From: Buddleja alternifolia
Taxonomy: Eukaryota > Streptophyta > Magnoliopsida > Lamiales > Scrophulariaceae
Assembly (NCBI GenBank): GCA_019426215.1
Contig: CM033403.1
Coordinates: 5,533,001 to 5,597,000, forward strand
DNA: 64,000 nucleotides
Direction: 5' to 3'
In this document: positions 1 to 10,099 of the stretch, piece after piece
Numbering within the stretch: the first letter of the stretch is position 1
Layout: every line of letters begins with the position of its first letter
Notes under the pieces: model-generated
The model's database searches: none
Seen by the model: the letters and a program-made list of their open reading frames with translations, nothing else
What the model was told of the DNA's origin: nothing
Position numbers and translations under genes: made by a program

Positions 1-100
1 GAGAGTGTGGTTAAGAAATTCTGTCCCATTATCTGATCTAAAGATTTTGATGGACTTTTTGAATTGATTGAGAATGAAGTTGAAGAAACTTTGAAAAACA
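1..100 (-). pseudogene. Integrase fragment of an older Ty1/Copia element (part 1 of a split element)
   Basis: Read on the minus strand this encodes a Copia integrase core segment containing RSDNGTEFLNHTL, which carries the second catalytic Asp. The reading continues directly from 13948-14096 on the other side of the younger element, where the upstream part of the same core (LVDDFSRYAW) is found. The 5-bp target duplication aaaca lies at 96-100 and 13948-13952. The fragment runs off the left edge of the window, so downstream reverse transcriptase could lie outside. Family identity is firm; the lineage was not determined. Confidence 0.85.
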
Positions 101-1643
101 TGTTGGTCCCAAGTGGCATACGAAAGGGTCTAGAAGGGGGGGTTGAATAGACCCTTAAGTCTTTTTCGACTTCAAAAAGATTTCGTATTAAACGTATTTG
201 GACGCTTGAAATGATAGGCGCTTGAAGTGTCTAACGCTTCACTTTAGCGTTCACATAAGATATTTGAGACTTTGTGAAGCGTCTAATGAAGACTGTTTTA
301 TAAAGTTAACTTAGACTTCAGGAATTGAATACTTTGACCTTGTAGGTTAAGCGTTCAGTTCTTTTAATCAAGGTTAGCACAGCGGAATGATTTTGGAGTC
401 TTCTCTTTGAAAGTTTTAGCGTCACAAGATGTTTCTTAGTTGCTTAGCTTTTGATTGTGTTTTACTTATGCAATGATATGATAGATGAATGAAATGACTG
501 AAAAGTAAATAACACAATATTTGTAAGGTTCGTTGGGTGATGTAATCCCAACTACGTCCTTCTTCTCCTTTGCACTTGGAGGCAATCCACTAAAATGATT
601 CTCAAAGAATCACACAGAATCTTCTACAAATTAGGGAGAGATGGATGTCGATGACTTGAGCTCCTTGATCACACAGATTTCTGCTTCAAATCACTTCAAC
701 CCTCTTGCTTCTTTCACCCAGAAATGATGCAAGTATCCAACTTCGACTTCACACAGATCGCGAGGCTTGGATGGGATTTTCTAAAAGGTTTGTTTGATTT
801 TGATGAAGTTCAAACAACTTGGTAATATCTCAGTAGGAATCTGGTTTCTTCAAAAAGAATGTTTGAGATGTTTGTTGACTGTCTCAGGAATATAAGAAAA
901 GCAATTAGGATGTTTCTTGAAGTTTCTGGCTTTTCTGAGAGTTTAAGGAATGAGATTTTAATGCAACAGCAATTTGGCTTTGATAAAATTGTTCCTCTTT
1001 TTTTTGTTTGTTGTTGAAGTCCTATTTATAGGTATTCTTGGAGAAAGTGTCCGTTTGACACATGCACTGGCGCGTGTCTCTCACTTTCGCGAGTGAACAG
1101 CTTTTGTCCTTTTTCCTGAAAATCTGCTGCACGAAAGTTGGTGCTGCAGTCTGAGATAGTTGACAGTCCAATAGGGTGGCTTCTCCGTACGTCTGACATT
1201 ACTTATCATATTAAATGCTCTTATCAACATTTAATGCATTTGAAATTAATACCCGTTGGTATTTAATGCTTTGAGAATATTTGCATTAAACTCCTTCTGG
1301 ACTTAGAAGTAAATTCAGGTGAAATCACTTCTGTCCCATAAGGTAACGCTTGATATAGCTGGCCAAAGTGGACGCTTGGAGACTGTATCTATCTTCTGAG
1401 ATCAGGCGCTTGAGTCTTCGAACTTTACCACTGATAAACTCACTCAGAAATCATCAAACGCTCAGCCTAAAACTATTTTGCCTAACACTCTAAAGTAAGA
1501 TAACAAAGTCTAATAAATCTATTACAAGTCTAACGCTTCAAAGCCTATACAAGTTTTCTACGAAAATAAACTTACAACTTTTTTTGGGGTCTAACAAAAA
1601 CTTAATTGTCATCATCAAAACTTCTAACATGAAATTCCTAACA
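101..1643 (-). repeat. 3' LTR of Copia copy 1
   Basis: A 1543-bp direct repeat of 12404-13947, nearly identical. A TATA box (TATAAATAGG on the minus strand) lies at 1021-1030. In transcript sense the LTR starts tgttaggaattt and ends gggaccaaca. It contains many AAGCG/CGCTT words. Short ORFs inside it are not genes. Confidence 0.95.
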
Positions 1644-1658
1644 ATTTCCCCCTTTTTG
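1644..1658 (-). other. Polypurine tract of Copia copy 1
   Basis: On the minus strand the run AAAAAGGGGGAAAT abuts the start of the 3' LTR. This is the expected priming site for plus-strand DNA synthesis. Confidence 0.85.
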
Positions 1659-1880
1659 ATGATGGCAATACTTACTCTTTTATAGTTCAAGAGTTAGACA
1701 GCCAAAAGTAAAAGTTAGCTTTGATCAGTAGACGTTAGTTAAAGTTAGTTACGCTTCAACGAGATGTTTCAGCAAGAGAAAAAATGCATTTCATATTTAT
1801 CGAGAATTACAAGCATTTTTACAGCTGAATATTTAAAGATATAAGAGACAAGAATATAGATAATGTAAAATCAGAAAGCT

Positions 1881-4800
1881 TTAATGACTTGGTCTAACTC
1901 TGTATCGCTTGGACATTTCAGCTCGGATAGCTTCAGTCAGATTGTCTTCCAAGATCATCATTGCTTCATGATCTTTGTTGATGATAAGCTTGTTTTCTTC
2001 TTGTTGTCTCTTCTTGAATATTGTAAAATGATTATCCCAGTCAGTTGGGTCGATACCAATGTACCTTAGGCAGATTCGAAAAGCTTGGCTAAAATCAGTC
2101 ATCTTCCTTTCTTCAGCTAAGATCTGTGGATCTGTAGGTTCTGAAATGGATGTTCTCTGAAGAGGAATGTCAAACTGTTCAAGCAGTGCTCTTGTAGGAA
2201 TTGGTAGGTTTGGATATAACGCTCTAGGAGGTTCCCTTAGCGTACTACTGGGCGCTCCGGATGAACTTTGTTTCAGAGCAGTTATCCAAGACGGGAGATT
2301 AAGCGCAGACTGAGAAGGAGGCATGTGACGCTTAGGAGACGGAGGATCTTCAACTTTTGAACTGGACGCTTTCCGCTTTTCTCCTTTCTTCTTCTCTTCC
2401 CCCTTATTGCCATCATCAGATGTTAAGAAGTGGTTTGTGAGTACACTTACCTGATGAGTAATCTGAGATAAGGAATCTGTGATGTCATCCAGACGCTTGT
2501 CGAAGCGTTCCTGCATAACAAGAAGCTTAGCGCTGGTGGCGTTAATCACAGAGATCTCAAGGGTTGCAAGGCGCTTTTCAAGTTCTTCTTTCATGACAAG
2601 TTGGGTTGCGTGGGCAGCATCCTGCATTTCTTGAAAGTCTTGTTTGCACTCACCAACTGCCGCTTGAGCTGAACTACGCATATGAGCAATCTGAGCGCTC
2701 ATTACGTGAGTTTCAATCTTTGCCAGGTCTTCCTTAATCCAATGGAGAGATTCTTCACTCTGAGTAGCTTGAGCGCTAATTGTCTCCAAAACAGATTTAA
2801 GCAGGGGACCGAAGGCTTGACTCTCATCTGATTGAACCGCTTGAGGAGCTGGTCGCTTGAACCGTGATGAGTGTTTGAGAGAGTCAAAAGGAACTTGATA
2901 GGCTGGATCAAAAACAGTACCTCGAATATCCAGGGAAGGATCTTCAGCACTATCAATGGTAGCATGTTCAGGAGCGTCAGGAATACTGGTATCTGCAGAT
3001 TTGGATGCTTCAGATGTCTCAGCAGGCGCTTCCTCAAGCGTTGACTCAGGTTGGCGAAAGTCAGTGAATTGGAAGTTCCAGCTTGCTGAGTCGGCATAAG
3101 AGGTGGATGTAGAATCCAAGAGTTCAATGAGTCTGGTCCTGGACATACAAGTACCGGAGATAAATGTGCGAAGAGGACTATCAATGGCCCTGATGTACAT
3201 TGGACCAATGATATCCAGCACATGATCTGGGAAAACTTTGGACGGCGCTTGAGCGATGGAGAATAGTGAATCTGTGCAGTGAGTTCTGGAAAATCCAATC
3301 AAGCAATCTGAGGGAAGAGATGCAGGACGTCGATGTGTAGGCACACAGTCCGCATAGTACTCTTCAAGATACGGATAAATGGCTTGAGCGAGCTCTTGAT
3401 TCCTTTCAAGCAGAGAGAGAACATACTCATAGTGATTGAGTACCTCACTGCGAATGGAAGGGAGCAGTGGATATCCTTTGAATGAATTGATCACTGAGCC
3501 GTTCCAAGATCTGAGATTGGCAGTGAAGATTTTATCAAAGAGAGATACGGGAGATAGAATCTTTACCATCAGATTGAAGTTTTCTTCACAGTGGCTTGGA
3601 GCAAGATTTAAGCACCGTTCACCAACTGTACCACTGGAAGACGCTTGAGCATTAAACCGAAGAGGGGTGAGGGATAATCTCTGAAGTTCTTGACGTAGAC
3701 ATTGTTCTATTTGATGTCTAATAATTGGGAGCTTGAGAACAGGTCCGAGTCTTTGTTGACGCTTCAGGAGGCAATACTTGGCGAATTGACGCTTCTTGTC
3801 ATGCATGCCTATGCCGAAAAGATGGGGAGCTTGGACTAACTCTGGGAAGGTGTATTTATGTCCCATGTACGCTTCAACCCAATTTACTTCATTTATACAG
3901 AAGTCTGTGCCAGCAGTCACCATAGCACGAATGCCTTCAAGATGAATATCTCTTATGGCTTCAAAGCGGTGCTTATCAGGCTGATAGTTGGCATTCCAGA
4001 CGCTGTCAAAGTAAGCATCAGCTTCAGTCTGGAGCAGATCGGTCAACGATTCAAGGCGCTCACCAGCATGAATCTCTTTATTTTTCCATAGACTAAGAGG
4101 ACGGACCGATGCAAGATTTTCAGCGCTGTGAGCCGTCTGTGGGAAATGTGTGTAACCTTCTCTGTTCAAGACTGACTCTGAGGGATTGAGAAAGCTAGGA
4201 CGGAGAGGATCATACACACGAACAGTGTAATCCCTTAGCGCGAACCCAGTTGGTCTGCTGTGGCCATTATCAAGATAGTAAGCCACATCCACGGCACATC
4301 TAGGAGGTCTGTCTCCTGGTCTGTCTAGAACGGTTGCTTTGATTGCGCTGTCAAAGTCAATCAGTCTTGCAGCGTCAGCTTCTGCAGCAATATATCTTTC
4401 TATATTATATCCTGCAGGAATGAAATCTTCGTCGAGCGCTGGGGGCATATAGTTAATTGAATGATCAATTGTCTTCAGCGGATCGAGTTGAAAGAAGTGA
4501 CGAGGAGCTGTAACGTCTTCAGCAGCGCTCTGACCTTCTGAACGTGCCTCTGTTAAAGTAGCAGGTTCCTCAGGTTCAATTGCAGCTACTTCAGCGGCAA
4601 CATCTTGAGCGATAGCTACGACTCCAGTCAGGTCAACATCCAACAGAACATCTGTGGACACTTCAGCAGCAGCTGGAACTATAGCTGAAAAACAAGAGCC
4701 ATCCTCTATAAGAGCAGGATCTTCTACAGATGTAGGAATAGAAATGCTGTGGGAAGAAATAAACTTACCCTGAGAACTAAGCTCAACAGCAGTTTCTGGA

Positions 4801-6038
4801 GCGCTTGGCTCAACAGCAACATCTTGAGCTTTTGGCTCAACGACAACTTGAGCGCTTGGCTCAACGGCAACATCTTGAGCGCTTGGCTCAACGACAACTT
4901 GAGCGCTTGGCTCAACTGTCTCAGGCTCTTCAGGAGTAGCTTGACGCTTGCTAGTCCTGGAACGCTTAAAGATTTTCTTAATGTTGACTCCTTCAACTAG
5001 TTTAGCCGGAGGAGCGGGAGGATCAGCAGCTGGTTCTTCAAAGTCTATCTGCTTAATGATCCCTTCCAGCTTTCGTCTTTTGAGAGGCAACTTGTCCTCG
5101 GCATCCTCATCAGTTTCCTCATTAATCTTTTGAGAGGGGACGGCAATTTTAACTTTGGGTTTTCTGGGGGCTCTCTTCTTCGTTGCTGCTGGACGCTTCA
5201 CAGCTTCCTCTGGCACTGGTCTCTCCGCCTTTTGAGCAAGCAGTTGGCGTTCTTCCAGCCGCTCAAATAGGGGTCTAGCCGCACCACTAACTTTTGGAGG
5301 ATTGAACATATTGGTCAGAATCCTTTTTCCCAACAACTTGGACTTATTCAACGGAAGTTCAGACGAGTACACACAATTCGATTTAAACAAGATGTCACTC
5401 AGGATGAGTCCATAAGGCTTATTTGAAGCGCTTAGACTGTCCCGAAACCGTCCAAAGATGTACTCACTCCAGTTGATTTTGATGTTGAAGAGTATAGCAA
5501 CCATCATCTGAAATTGAACAGGATTTACCTTATCAAAGGTTCCCACGCGGCATTCTATGATCTTGCTGCAGAAATCAGCCAATAACCGGTATTTGGACAC
5601 CAGGTCTTTCTTCTCGAAGTACTGAGTGTAAGGAACATCGTCGTACGCACTCATGATTGCCCATGCTTCCTTAATTTGTTTCAACGTAACAGAATCCAAT
5701 GCCTCACCCTCATTAGGCAAATTGAAGTTCTTGGCAATGGTGGAAGCAGATAGGATGAATTCCTTTGGAGACTCCTTCTTGGAGAAGGGAATTTGACAAG
5801 AGATGGACTTCTTGTCCTCTGAAAGTGTAGCAGTCTTCCAGAAAGTTTCAACTTCAGTGGGAAACATATAAGAGTATTGGGTTAAGAAGGGTTTGAGCCC
5901 ATCTTTGACGACCATGTCCATTATGTCCGTCAGGTTGATCTGAGTTTGTTCATATAGAAATTTCCAGTCGACAACAAGACCTTCAGTTACCTTGATGGTA
6001 ATTTCAGCAGAAGTAGATGATGATTTCTTTGGTGCCAT
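1881..6038 (-). CDS. 1385-aa accessory protein of the Sirevirus-like element (not envelope-like)
   Basis: An uninterrupted ORF between pol and the 3' LTR, on the same strand as pol. Residues about 1-250 form a conserved region (FLYEQTQINLTDIMDMVV, YRLLADFCSKIIECRVG, KPYGLILSDIL). It resembles the plant family annotated as 'putative plant transposon protein'; that match is from memory. Basic clusters follow at about 278-296 (KRPAATKKRAPRKPK, bipartite nuclear-signal-like) and about 316 (KRRKLE). A VEPSAQ repeat run spans about 369-416, followed by long acidic and Pro/Ala-rich stretches. A helical, coiled-coil-like segment lies at about 1083-1199 and another Lys-rich patch at about 1212-1240. 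I see no signal peptide or membrane segment, so the usual 'env-like' label does not fit. A decayed homologue sits in the same place in copy 2 (62795 onward). Start chosen: the first Met, also used in copy 2. Function unknown; nuclear localisation is an inference. Confidence 0.85.
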   Translation of the reverse strand: MAPKKSSSTSAEITIKVTEGLVVDWKFLYEQTQINLTDIMDMVVKDGLKPFLTQYSYMFPTEVETFWKTATLSEDKKSISCQIPFSKKESPKEFILSASTIAKNFNLPNEGEALDSVTLKQIKEAWAIMSAYDDVPYTQYFEKKDLVSKYRLLADFCSKIIECRVGTFDKVNPVQFQMMVAILFNIKINWSEYIFGRFRDSLSASNKPYGLILSDILFKSNCVYSSELPLNKSKLLGKRILTNMFNPPKVSGAARPLFERLEERQLLAQKAERPVPEEAVKRPAATKKRAPRKPKVKIAVPSQKINEETDEDAEDKLPLKRRKLEGIIKQIDFEEPAADPPAPPAKLVEGVNIKKIFKRSRTSKRQATPEEPETVEPSAQVVVEPSAQDVAVEPSAQVVVEPKAQDVAVEPSAPETAVELSSQGKFISSHSISIPTSVEDPALIEDGSCFSAIVPAAAEVSTDVLLDVDLTGVVAIAQDVAAEVAAIEPEEPATLTEARSEGQSAAEDVTAPRHFFQLDPLKTIDHSINYMPPALDEDFIPAGYNIERYIAAEADAARLIDFDSAIKATVLDRPGDRPPRCAVDVAYYLDNGHSRPTGFALRDYTVRVYDPLRPSFLNPSESVLNREGYTHFPQTAHSAENLASVRPLSLWKNKEIHAGERLESLTDLLQTEADAYFDSVWNANYQPDKHRFEAIRDIHLEGIRAMVTAGTDFCINEVNWVEAYMGHKYTFPELVQAPHLFGIGMHDKKRQFAKYCLLKRQQRLGPVLKLPIIRHQIEQCLRQELQRLSLTPLRFNAQASSSGTVGERCLNLAPSHCEENFNLMVKILSPVSLFDKIFTANLRSWNGSVINSFKGYPLLPSIRSEVLNHYEYVLSLLERNQELAQAIYPYLEEYYADCVPTHRRPASLPSDCLIGFSRTHCTDSLFSIAQAPSKVFPDHVLDIIGPMYIRAIDSPLRTFISGTCMSRTRLIELLDSTSTSYADSASWNFQFTDFRQPESTLEEAPAETSEASKSADTSIPDAPEHATIDSAEDPSLDIRGTVFDPAYQVPFDSLKHSSRFKRPAPQAVQSDESQAFGPLLKSVLETISAQATQSEESLHWIKEDLAKIETHVMSAQIAHMRSSAQAAVGECKQDFQEMQDAAHATQLVMKEELEKRLATLEISVINATSAKLLVMQERFDKRLDDITDSLSQITHQVSVLTNHFLTSDDGNKGEEKKKGEKRKASSSKVEDPPSPKRHMPPSQSALNLPSWITALKQSSSGAPSSTLREPPRALYPNLPIPTRALLEQFDIPLQRTSISEPTDPQILAEERKMTDFSQAFRICLRYIGIDPTDWDNHFTIFKKRQQEENKLIINKDHEAMMILEDNLTEAIRAEMSKRYRVRPSH

Positions 6039-6844
6039 TTGTTTTAAAAGAAGAAGATGGACTGAGATTTTTCTGTTGTTTTGAGAGAGAGATAAAGAGA
6101 GATTTGCAGATATGATTGAGTAGAAAGTAAGTTACTTTTTCTGCAAAGTTTGTGTTTTAAATGACACAGTAAAGAGTTTTGAAACTTGTGTTATGTAGTC
6201 TTAGTAGGATTTAAACACGTGTAATAACTATTGAATCTTAGCCATAAATTTATTAACTGCGGACGCGAGTTTTGTGTAAAAGAGAGAAGTTACATTTGGT
6301 AATTCTCACATATAAAGATTTGACATCCGAGTTAAAGAAAAATTAACGTTTGGTATTTTCAGAGTGTAACACACGCGCATATTTGAACACTGACACGTAC
6401 ACAAATACGTGCTATCTCTGAACCGTCATTTTTAAAAAATTTGAGTACCCGCCAGTTTGATGTGATAGAGGCGTGTGAGTAGAGTACAAAATAGACCTTT
6501 GAGTCTACCCACGACCTTGAAAGAAGTTTGAAAATTTTATGCATGGCTTGTAACGAAAATATTTTATAAATTTTTGATAAACTATTCAGCGCTTAGCTGA
6601 TAAAATGGACGCTTGAAGTCAAAAGTCTTTTCAATATTTTGAGCATTCAATATTTTATGCAAACATAGAACTGAGCGTTGATGATTATGCATCTGAAATT
6701 TTTTTTATCATTGACGCTTACAGTTATGGTCCAGTATAAATATAATTTTTTATTTTTTTTATTTTTTTTTAAAGAATATTGTGAGATATAACTTAAGTGG
6801 ATTTCCCCTAAATTATATGCCTAATAAAATATGATGCTTCATGA
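6039..6844 (-). promoter_or_regulatory. Spacer between pol and accessory ORF, possible separate promoter and leader
   Basis: About 0.8 kb without ORFs of note. In transcript sense it holds a purine run just after pol (TTTAGGGGAAAT, 6801-6816), a TATA-like stretch near 6310, a CACGTG-type word near 6218, and a CT-rich leader (tctctctttatctctctctc) before the ATG at 6038. Copy 2 keeps the same layout at 61960-62794. The layout suggests the accessory ORF could be expressed from its own transcript; this is inference only. Confidence 0.4.
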
Positions 6845-9800
6845 TCAAGCGTTTAAATCAATCATACCTAGTTCACTTCTCAAAGTGAGAAAACGTTGTT
6901 CATTGAGTGCTTTGGTGAAGATATCTGCCAGTTGTTTGTCAGTTCCAATGAAGTGCATGGAGATATCTTTCTTTTGAACGTGGTCACGAAGGAAATGGTA
7001 TCTAATGTCAATGTGTTTGGTTCTTGAATGAAGAACAGGGTTTTGAGTCATGGCTAAAGCGCTTTGGTTATCACAATGAATGGGAGTTGGTCCTAAGATT
7101 GTTCCGTAATCTCTAAGTTGTTGCCTCATCCATAGAACTTGTGCACAACAACTTCCTGCAGCTACATACTCAGCTTCGGCTGTGGAGGTAGCTATGGATT
7201 GTTGTTTCTTGCTATGCCATGAAACTAACCTATCACCTAAGAATTGACAAGTACCACTAGTGCTTTTACGATCTATTTTGCAACCTGCAAAATCTGCATC
7301 TGAGTAACCGATTAGTTCAAAAGGAGAATCCCTGGGATACCATAAGCCCACATGTTGTGTGCCTTTTAGGTATTTAAGGATTTTCTTGGCAGCAGTCAAG
7401 TGTGACTCTTTAGGATCAGCTTGGAATCGTGCACACATACATACCGAAAACATAATATCAGGTCTACTGGCAGTGAGATAAAGAAGTGATCCTATGATAC
7501 CTCTATAATTAGTGATATCAACTTTCTTTCCACTTTCATCTTTATCTAACTTAAGCGTTTGGCTCATTGGAATTTTTGAATATGATGCATTTTCCATACC
7601 AAATTTCTTAATCATATCTCGTGTATATTTAGCTTGGTTGATAAATATGCCATTAGGGAGTTGTTTAACTTGTAGTCCTAAGAAGAAAGTTAATTCACCC
7701 ATCATGCTCATTTCAAATTGTTCTTGCATCATTTTCGAAAATTTCTCACACAGACGCTTATTAGTAGAACCAAATATAATGTCATCAACGTAAATTTGAA
7801 CTAAGAGAATATCTTCATCATTGGTAATTTTAAATAACGTTGTGTCAACGCTGCCTTTTGAAAAACCTTTACCAATAAGAAAGATAGAGAGTGTGTCATA
7901 CCATGCTCGGGGTGCTTGCTTAAGCCCATAAAGTGCTTTTTCTAGCTTGTAAACCATACCCTTACCATGATTGTTGATGAATCCTGGTGGTTGCTCCACA
8001 TACACTTCTTCTTGGAGTTTACCATTCAGGAAGGCACTCTTTACGTCCATTTGAAATACTGTAAACTTGTTAAACGCTGCGTACGCTAGAAACATGCGGA
8101 TTGCTTCAAGACGAGCAACAGGAGCGTAAGTCTCATCAAAGTCAATGCCCTCCTCTTGGCAGTATCCTTGAGCTACGAGTCTGGCCTTGTTTCTTACAAC
8201 AATGCCGTCCTCATCCATCTTGTTTCTATATACCCATCTAGTTCCAATAACTCCTTGATGAGTTGGTCTTGGTACTAGCATCCAAACTTTATTTCGCTCA
8301 AACTGATTGAGCTCTTCTTGCATAGCTTCAATCCAACTTGGATCACTTAACGCTTCATCCACTTTCTTAGGTTCCATTTGAGATAGAAAGCTTGCGAACA
8401 TAGCCTCATTTAATGTAGCGGCTCTAGTTCTAACTGGTGCTTCAATATCTCCAATGATTTGCTCAGGTGGATGGTCACGTAACCATAGTCTATCTGTTTG
8501 GAAGGGGTTTTGAGAATGAACAGGCGCTTGAGAATCATTCGCTTGACCATTCTCCTGCGTTGGCGCTTCAAGTTCACGATTCCTTCTTTGCTCTTGATGA
8601 TCATTCTCTTCATGATCATCCGTATTTCTTACATGATAATTTAGATTGATTTCACGAGTATTCTTAGGAGGAGGCACTGAGATCTCATCATCATCGTCAG
8701 TATCTTCATCAATAGTAATTTTGGACGCTTGATGACATAGATCTTCAACTCCTACATCATTTACATTTACCTTACTCGGCTCTTGGTTAGCATCATCAAA
8801 CACAACATGAATAGATTCCTCAACCTTCGATTTGATCTTATTGAGAATGCGAAAATTCTTTCCATTTTTGGCGTAGCCTAGAAAGATTCCTTCATCCGCT
8901 TTAGGATCAAAAGTCTTTAGGCTTTGGGATCCATTATTATGGATAAAACATTTAGAACCAAAGACGTGAAAGTATGAAATATTTGGCTTACGTCCCTTCC
9001 ACAGTTCATATGGAGTTTTTCCATGCTGTTTGTTGATCATGCATCGATTTTGAGTGTAACAAGCAGTGTTGATCGCTTCGGCCCAAAATCTAGGAGCAAG
9101 CTTGGATTCAGCTAACATAGTCCTAGCGGCTTCCTTAAGCGTTCGGTTCCGGCGCTCAGCAACACCATTTTGTTGGGGAGTTCTGGGAGCTGAATACTCA
9201 TGATGTATTCCATTTTCTGCACAAAACTTCTCAACAACCTTGTTAGTAAACTCAGTACCGTGATCGCTTCTTATTCTTGCAACCTTAAGATTTTTCAATG
9301 TTTGAAGTTGCCGAATAAGCGCTGTTAACTTGTCACATGTTTCATCTTTGGATGAAAGAAATTCCACCCAAGTAAATCTAGAGAAATCGTCTACTACCAC
9401 TAAAGTATACTTTTTACCGCTTACACTGATTGTTTGAACAGGTCCAAACAAATCCATGTGAAGTAGTTCAAGTATTCTAGAAGTAGATAGATGAGGTTTT
9501 CTCTTGAAAGATGATTTAACTTGTTTACCCATTTGACAAGCGTCACAGAGGCGATCCTTATGAAATGGTCCATTTGGCAATCCCTCTACAAGATTTTGAC
9601 TTATAAGCTGAGAGATTGTCTTAAAGTTGAGGTGATTCATTTTTCTATGCCATAACCAACCCATTTTAGATTCATTTTTAGCAACAAAGCATGTTGGGTT
9701 GTTATCAAGTGTTGAACCCCAATCTACCAAATATACGTTGTTATTCCTTTTTCCTTTTAGTTTAGTAGATTTAGTCTTAGCGTCGTTTATATAACAATAG

Positions 9801-10099
9801 TCACTTGAGAATATGACTTCAAAGCCTTTATCGCAGAATTGACTTATGCTTAATAAATTGTGCTTTAGACCCTCAACAAAATAAACATCACTTATCATGA
9901 TGTTCCCCCTATGCACAGTACCTATACCTTTGGTTTTACCTTTGGAGTTATCACCAAATACAACCTGAGGACCATTGGCAGCTTGATAGTTGATCAGAAG
10001 ATCTTTGGAACCTGTCATGTGCCTTGACGATCCACTATCAAAATACCAAACAGATGTATTGACTTTAGCTCTAGGGTACCTGCAATCAAAAGGGAAGTT
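6845..10099 (-). CDS. pol: Copia pol polyprotein: protease, integrase, reverse transcriptase, RNase H
   Basis: Open from just after the TAG at 10100-10102 down to 6845, in the same frame as the last gag segment. The protease active site DSGSSRHM is at about 10039-10016. Counting from the Met at 10018: GAG-pre-integrase zinc motif HRKMNH ... CDAC at about 124-161; integrase core Asp in HMDLFGP at about 189, RSDHGTEF at about 252, then [21 protein letters not shown] motifs are VKSAFLNG and [12 protein letters not shown] (about 742). RNase H motifs are [24 protein letters not shown] and [10 protein letters not shown] at the C-terminus, with [11 protein letters not shown]. No internal stop is present, so this pol may be functional. 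It most likely needs recoding of the TAG, or another mechanism, to be made as gag-pol. Integrase-before-RT order proves Ty1/Copia. Confidence 0.95.
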   Translation of the reverse strand, partial: NFPFDCRYPRAKVNTSVWYFDSGSSRHMTGSKDLLINYQAANGPQVVFGDNSKGKTKGIGTVHRGNIMISDVYFVEGLKHNLLSISQFCDKGFEVIFSSDYCYINDAKTKSTKLKGKRNNNVYLVDWGSTLDNNPTCFVAKNESKMGWLWHRKMNHLNFKTISQLISQNLVEGLPNGPFHKDRLCDACQMGKQVKSSFKRKPHLSTSRILELLHMDLFGPVQTISVSGKKYTLVVVDDFSRFTWVEFLSSKDETCDKLTALIRQLQTLKNLKVARIRSDHGTEFTNKVVEKFCAENGIHHEYSAPRTPQQNGVAERRNRTLKEAARTMLAESKLAPRFWAEAINTACYTQNRCMINKQHGKTPYELWKGRKPNISYFHVFGSKCFIHNNGSQSLKTFDPKADEGIFLGYAKNGKNFRILNKIKSKVEESIHVVFDDANQEPSKVNVNDVGVEDLCHQASKITIDEDTDDDDEISVPPPKNTREINLNYHVRNTDDHEENDHQEQRRNRELEAPTQENGQANDSQAPVHSQNPFQTDRLWLRDHPPEQIIGDIEAPVRTRAATLNEAMFASFLSQMEPKKVDEALSDPSWIEAMQEELNQFERNKVWMLVPRPTHQGVIGTRWVYRNKMDEDGIVVRNKARLVAQGYCQEEGIDFDETYAPVARLEAIRMFLAYAAFNKFTVFQMDVKSAFLNGKLQEEVYVEQPPGFINNHGKGMVYKLEKALYGLKQAPRAWYDTLSIFLIGKGFSKGSVDTTLFKITNDEDILLVQIYVDDIIFGSTNKRLCEKFSKMMQEQFEMSMMGELTFFLGLQVKQLPNGIFINQAKYTRDMIKKFGMENASYSKIPMSQTLKLDKDESGKKVDITNYRGIIGSLLYLTASRPDIMFSVCMCARFQADPKESHLTAAKKILKYLKGTQHVGLWYPRDSPFELIGYSDADFAGCKIDRKSTSGTCQFLGDRLVSWHSKKQQSIATSTAEAEYVAAGSCCAQVLWMRQQLRDYGTILGPTPIHCDNQSALAMTQNPVLHSRTKHIDIRYHFLRDHVQKKDISMHFIGTDKQLADIFTKALNEQRFLTLRSELGMIDLNA

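Noticed and set aside
1881..6038. Envelope protein
   Set aside because: No signal peptide, transmembrane segment or fusion-like motif is visible; basic and coiled-coil features argue otherwise.
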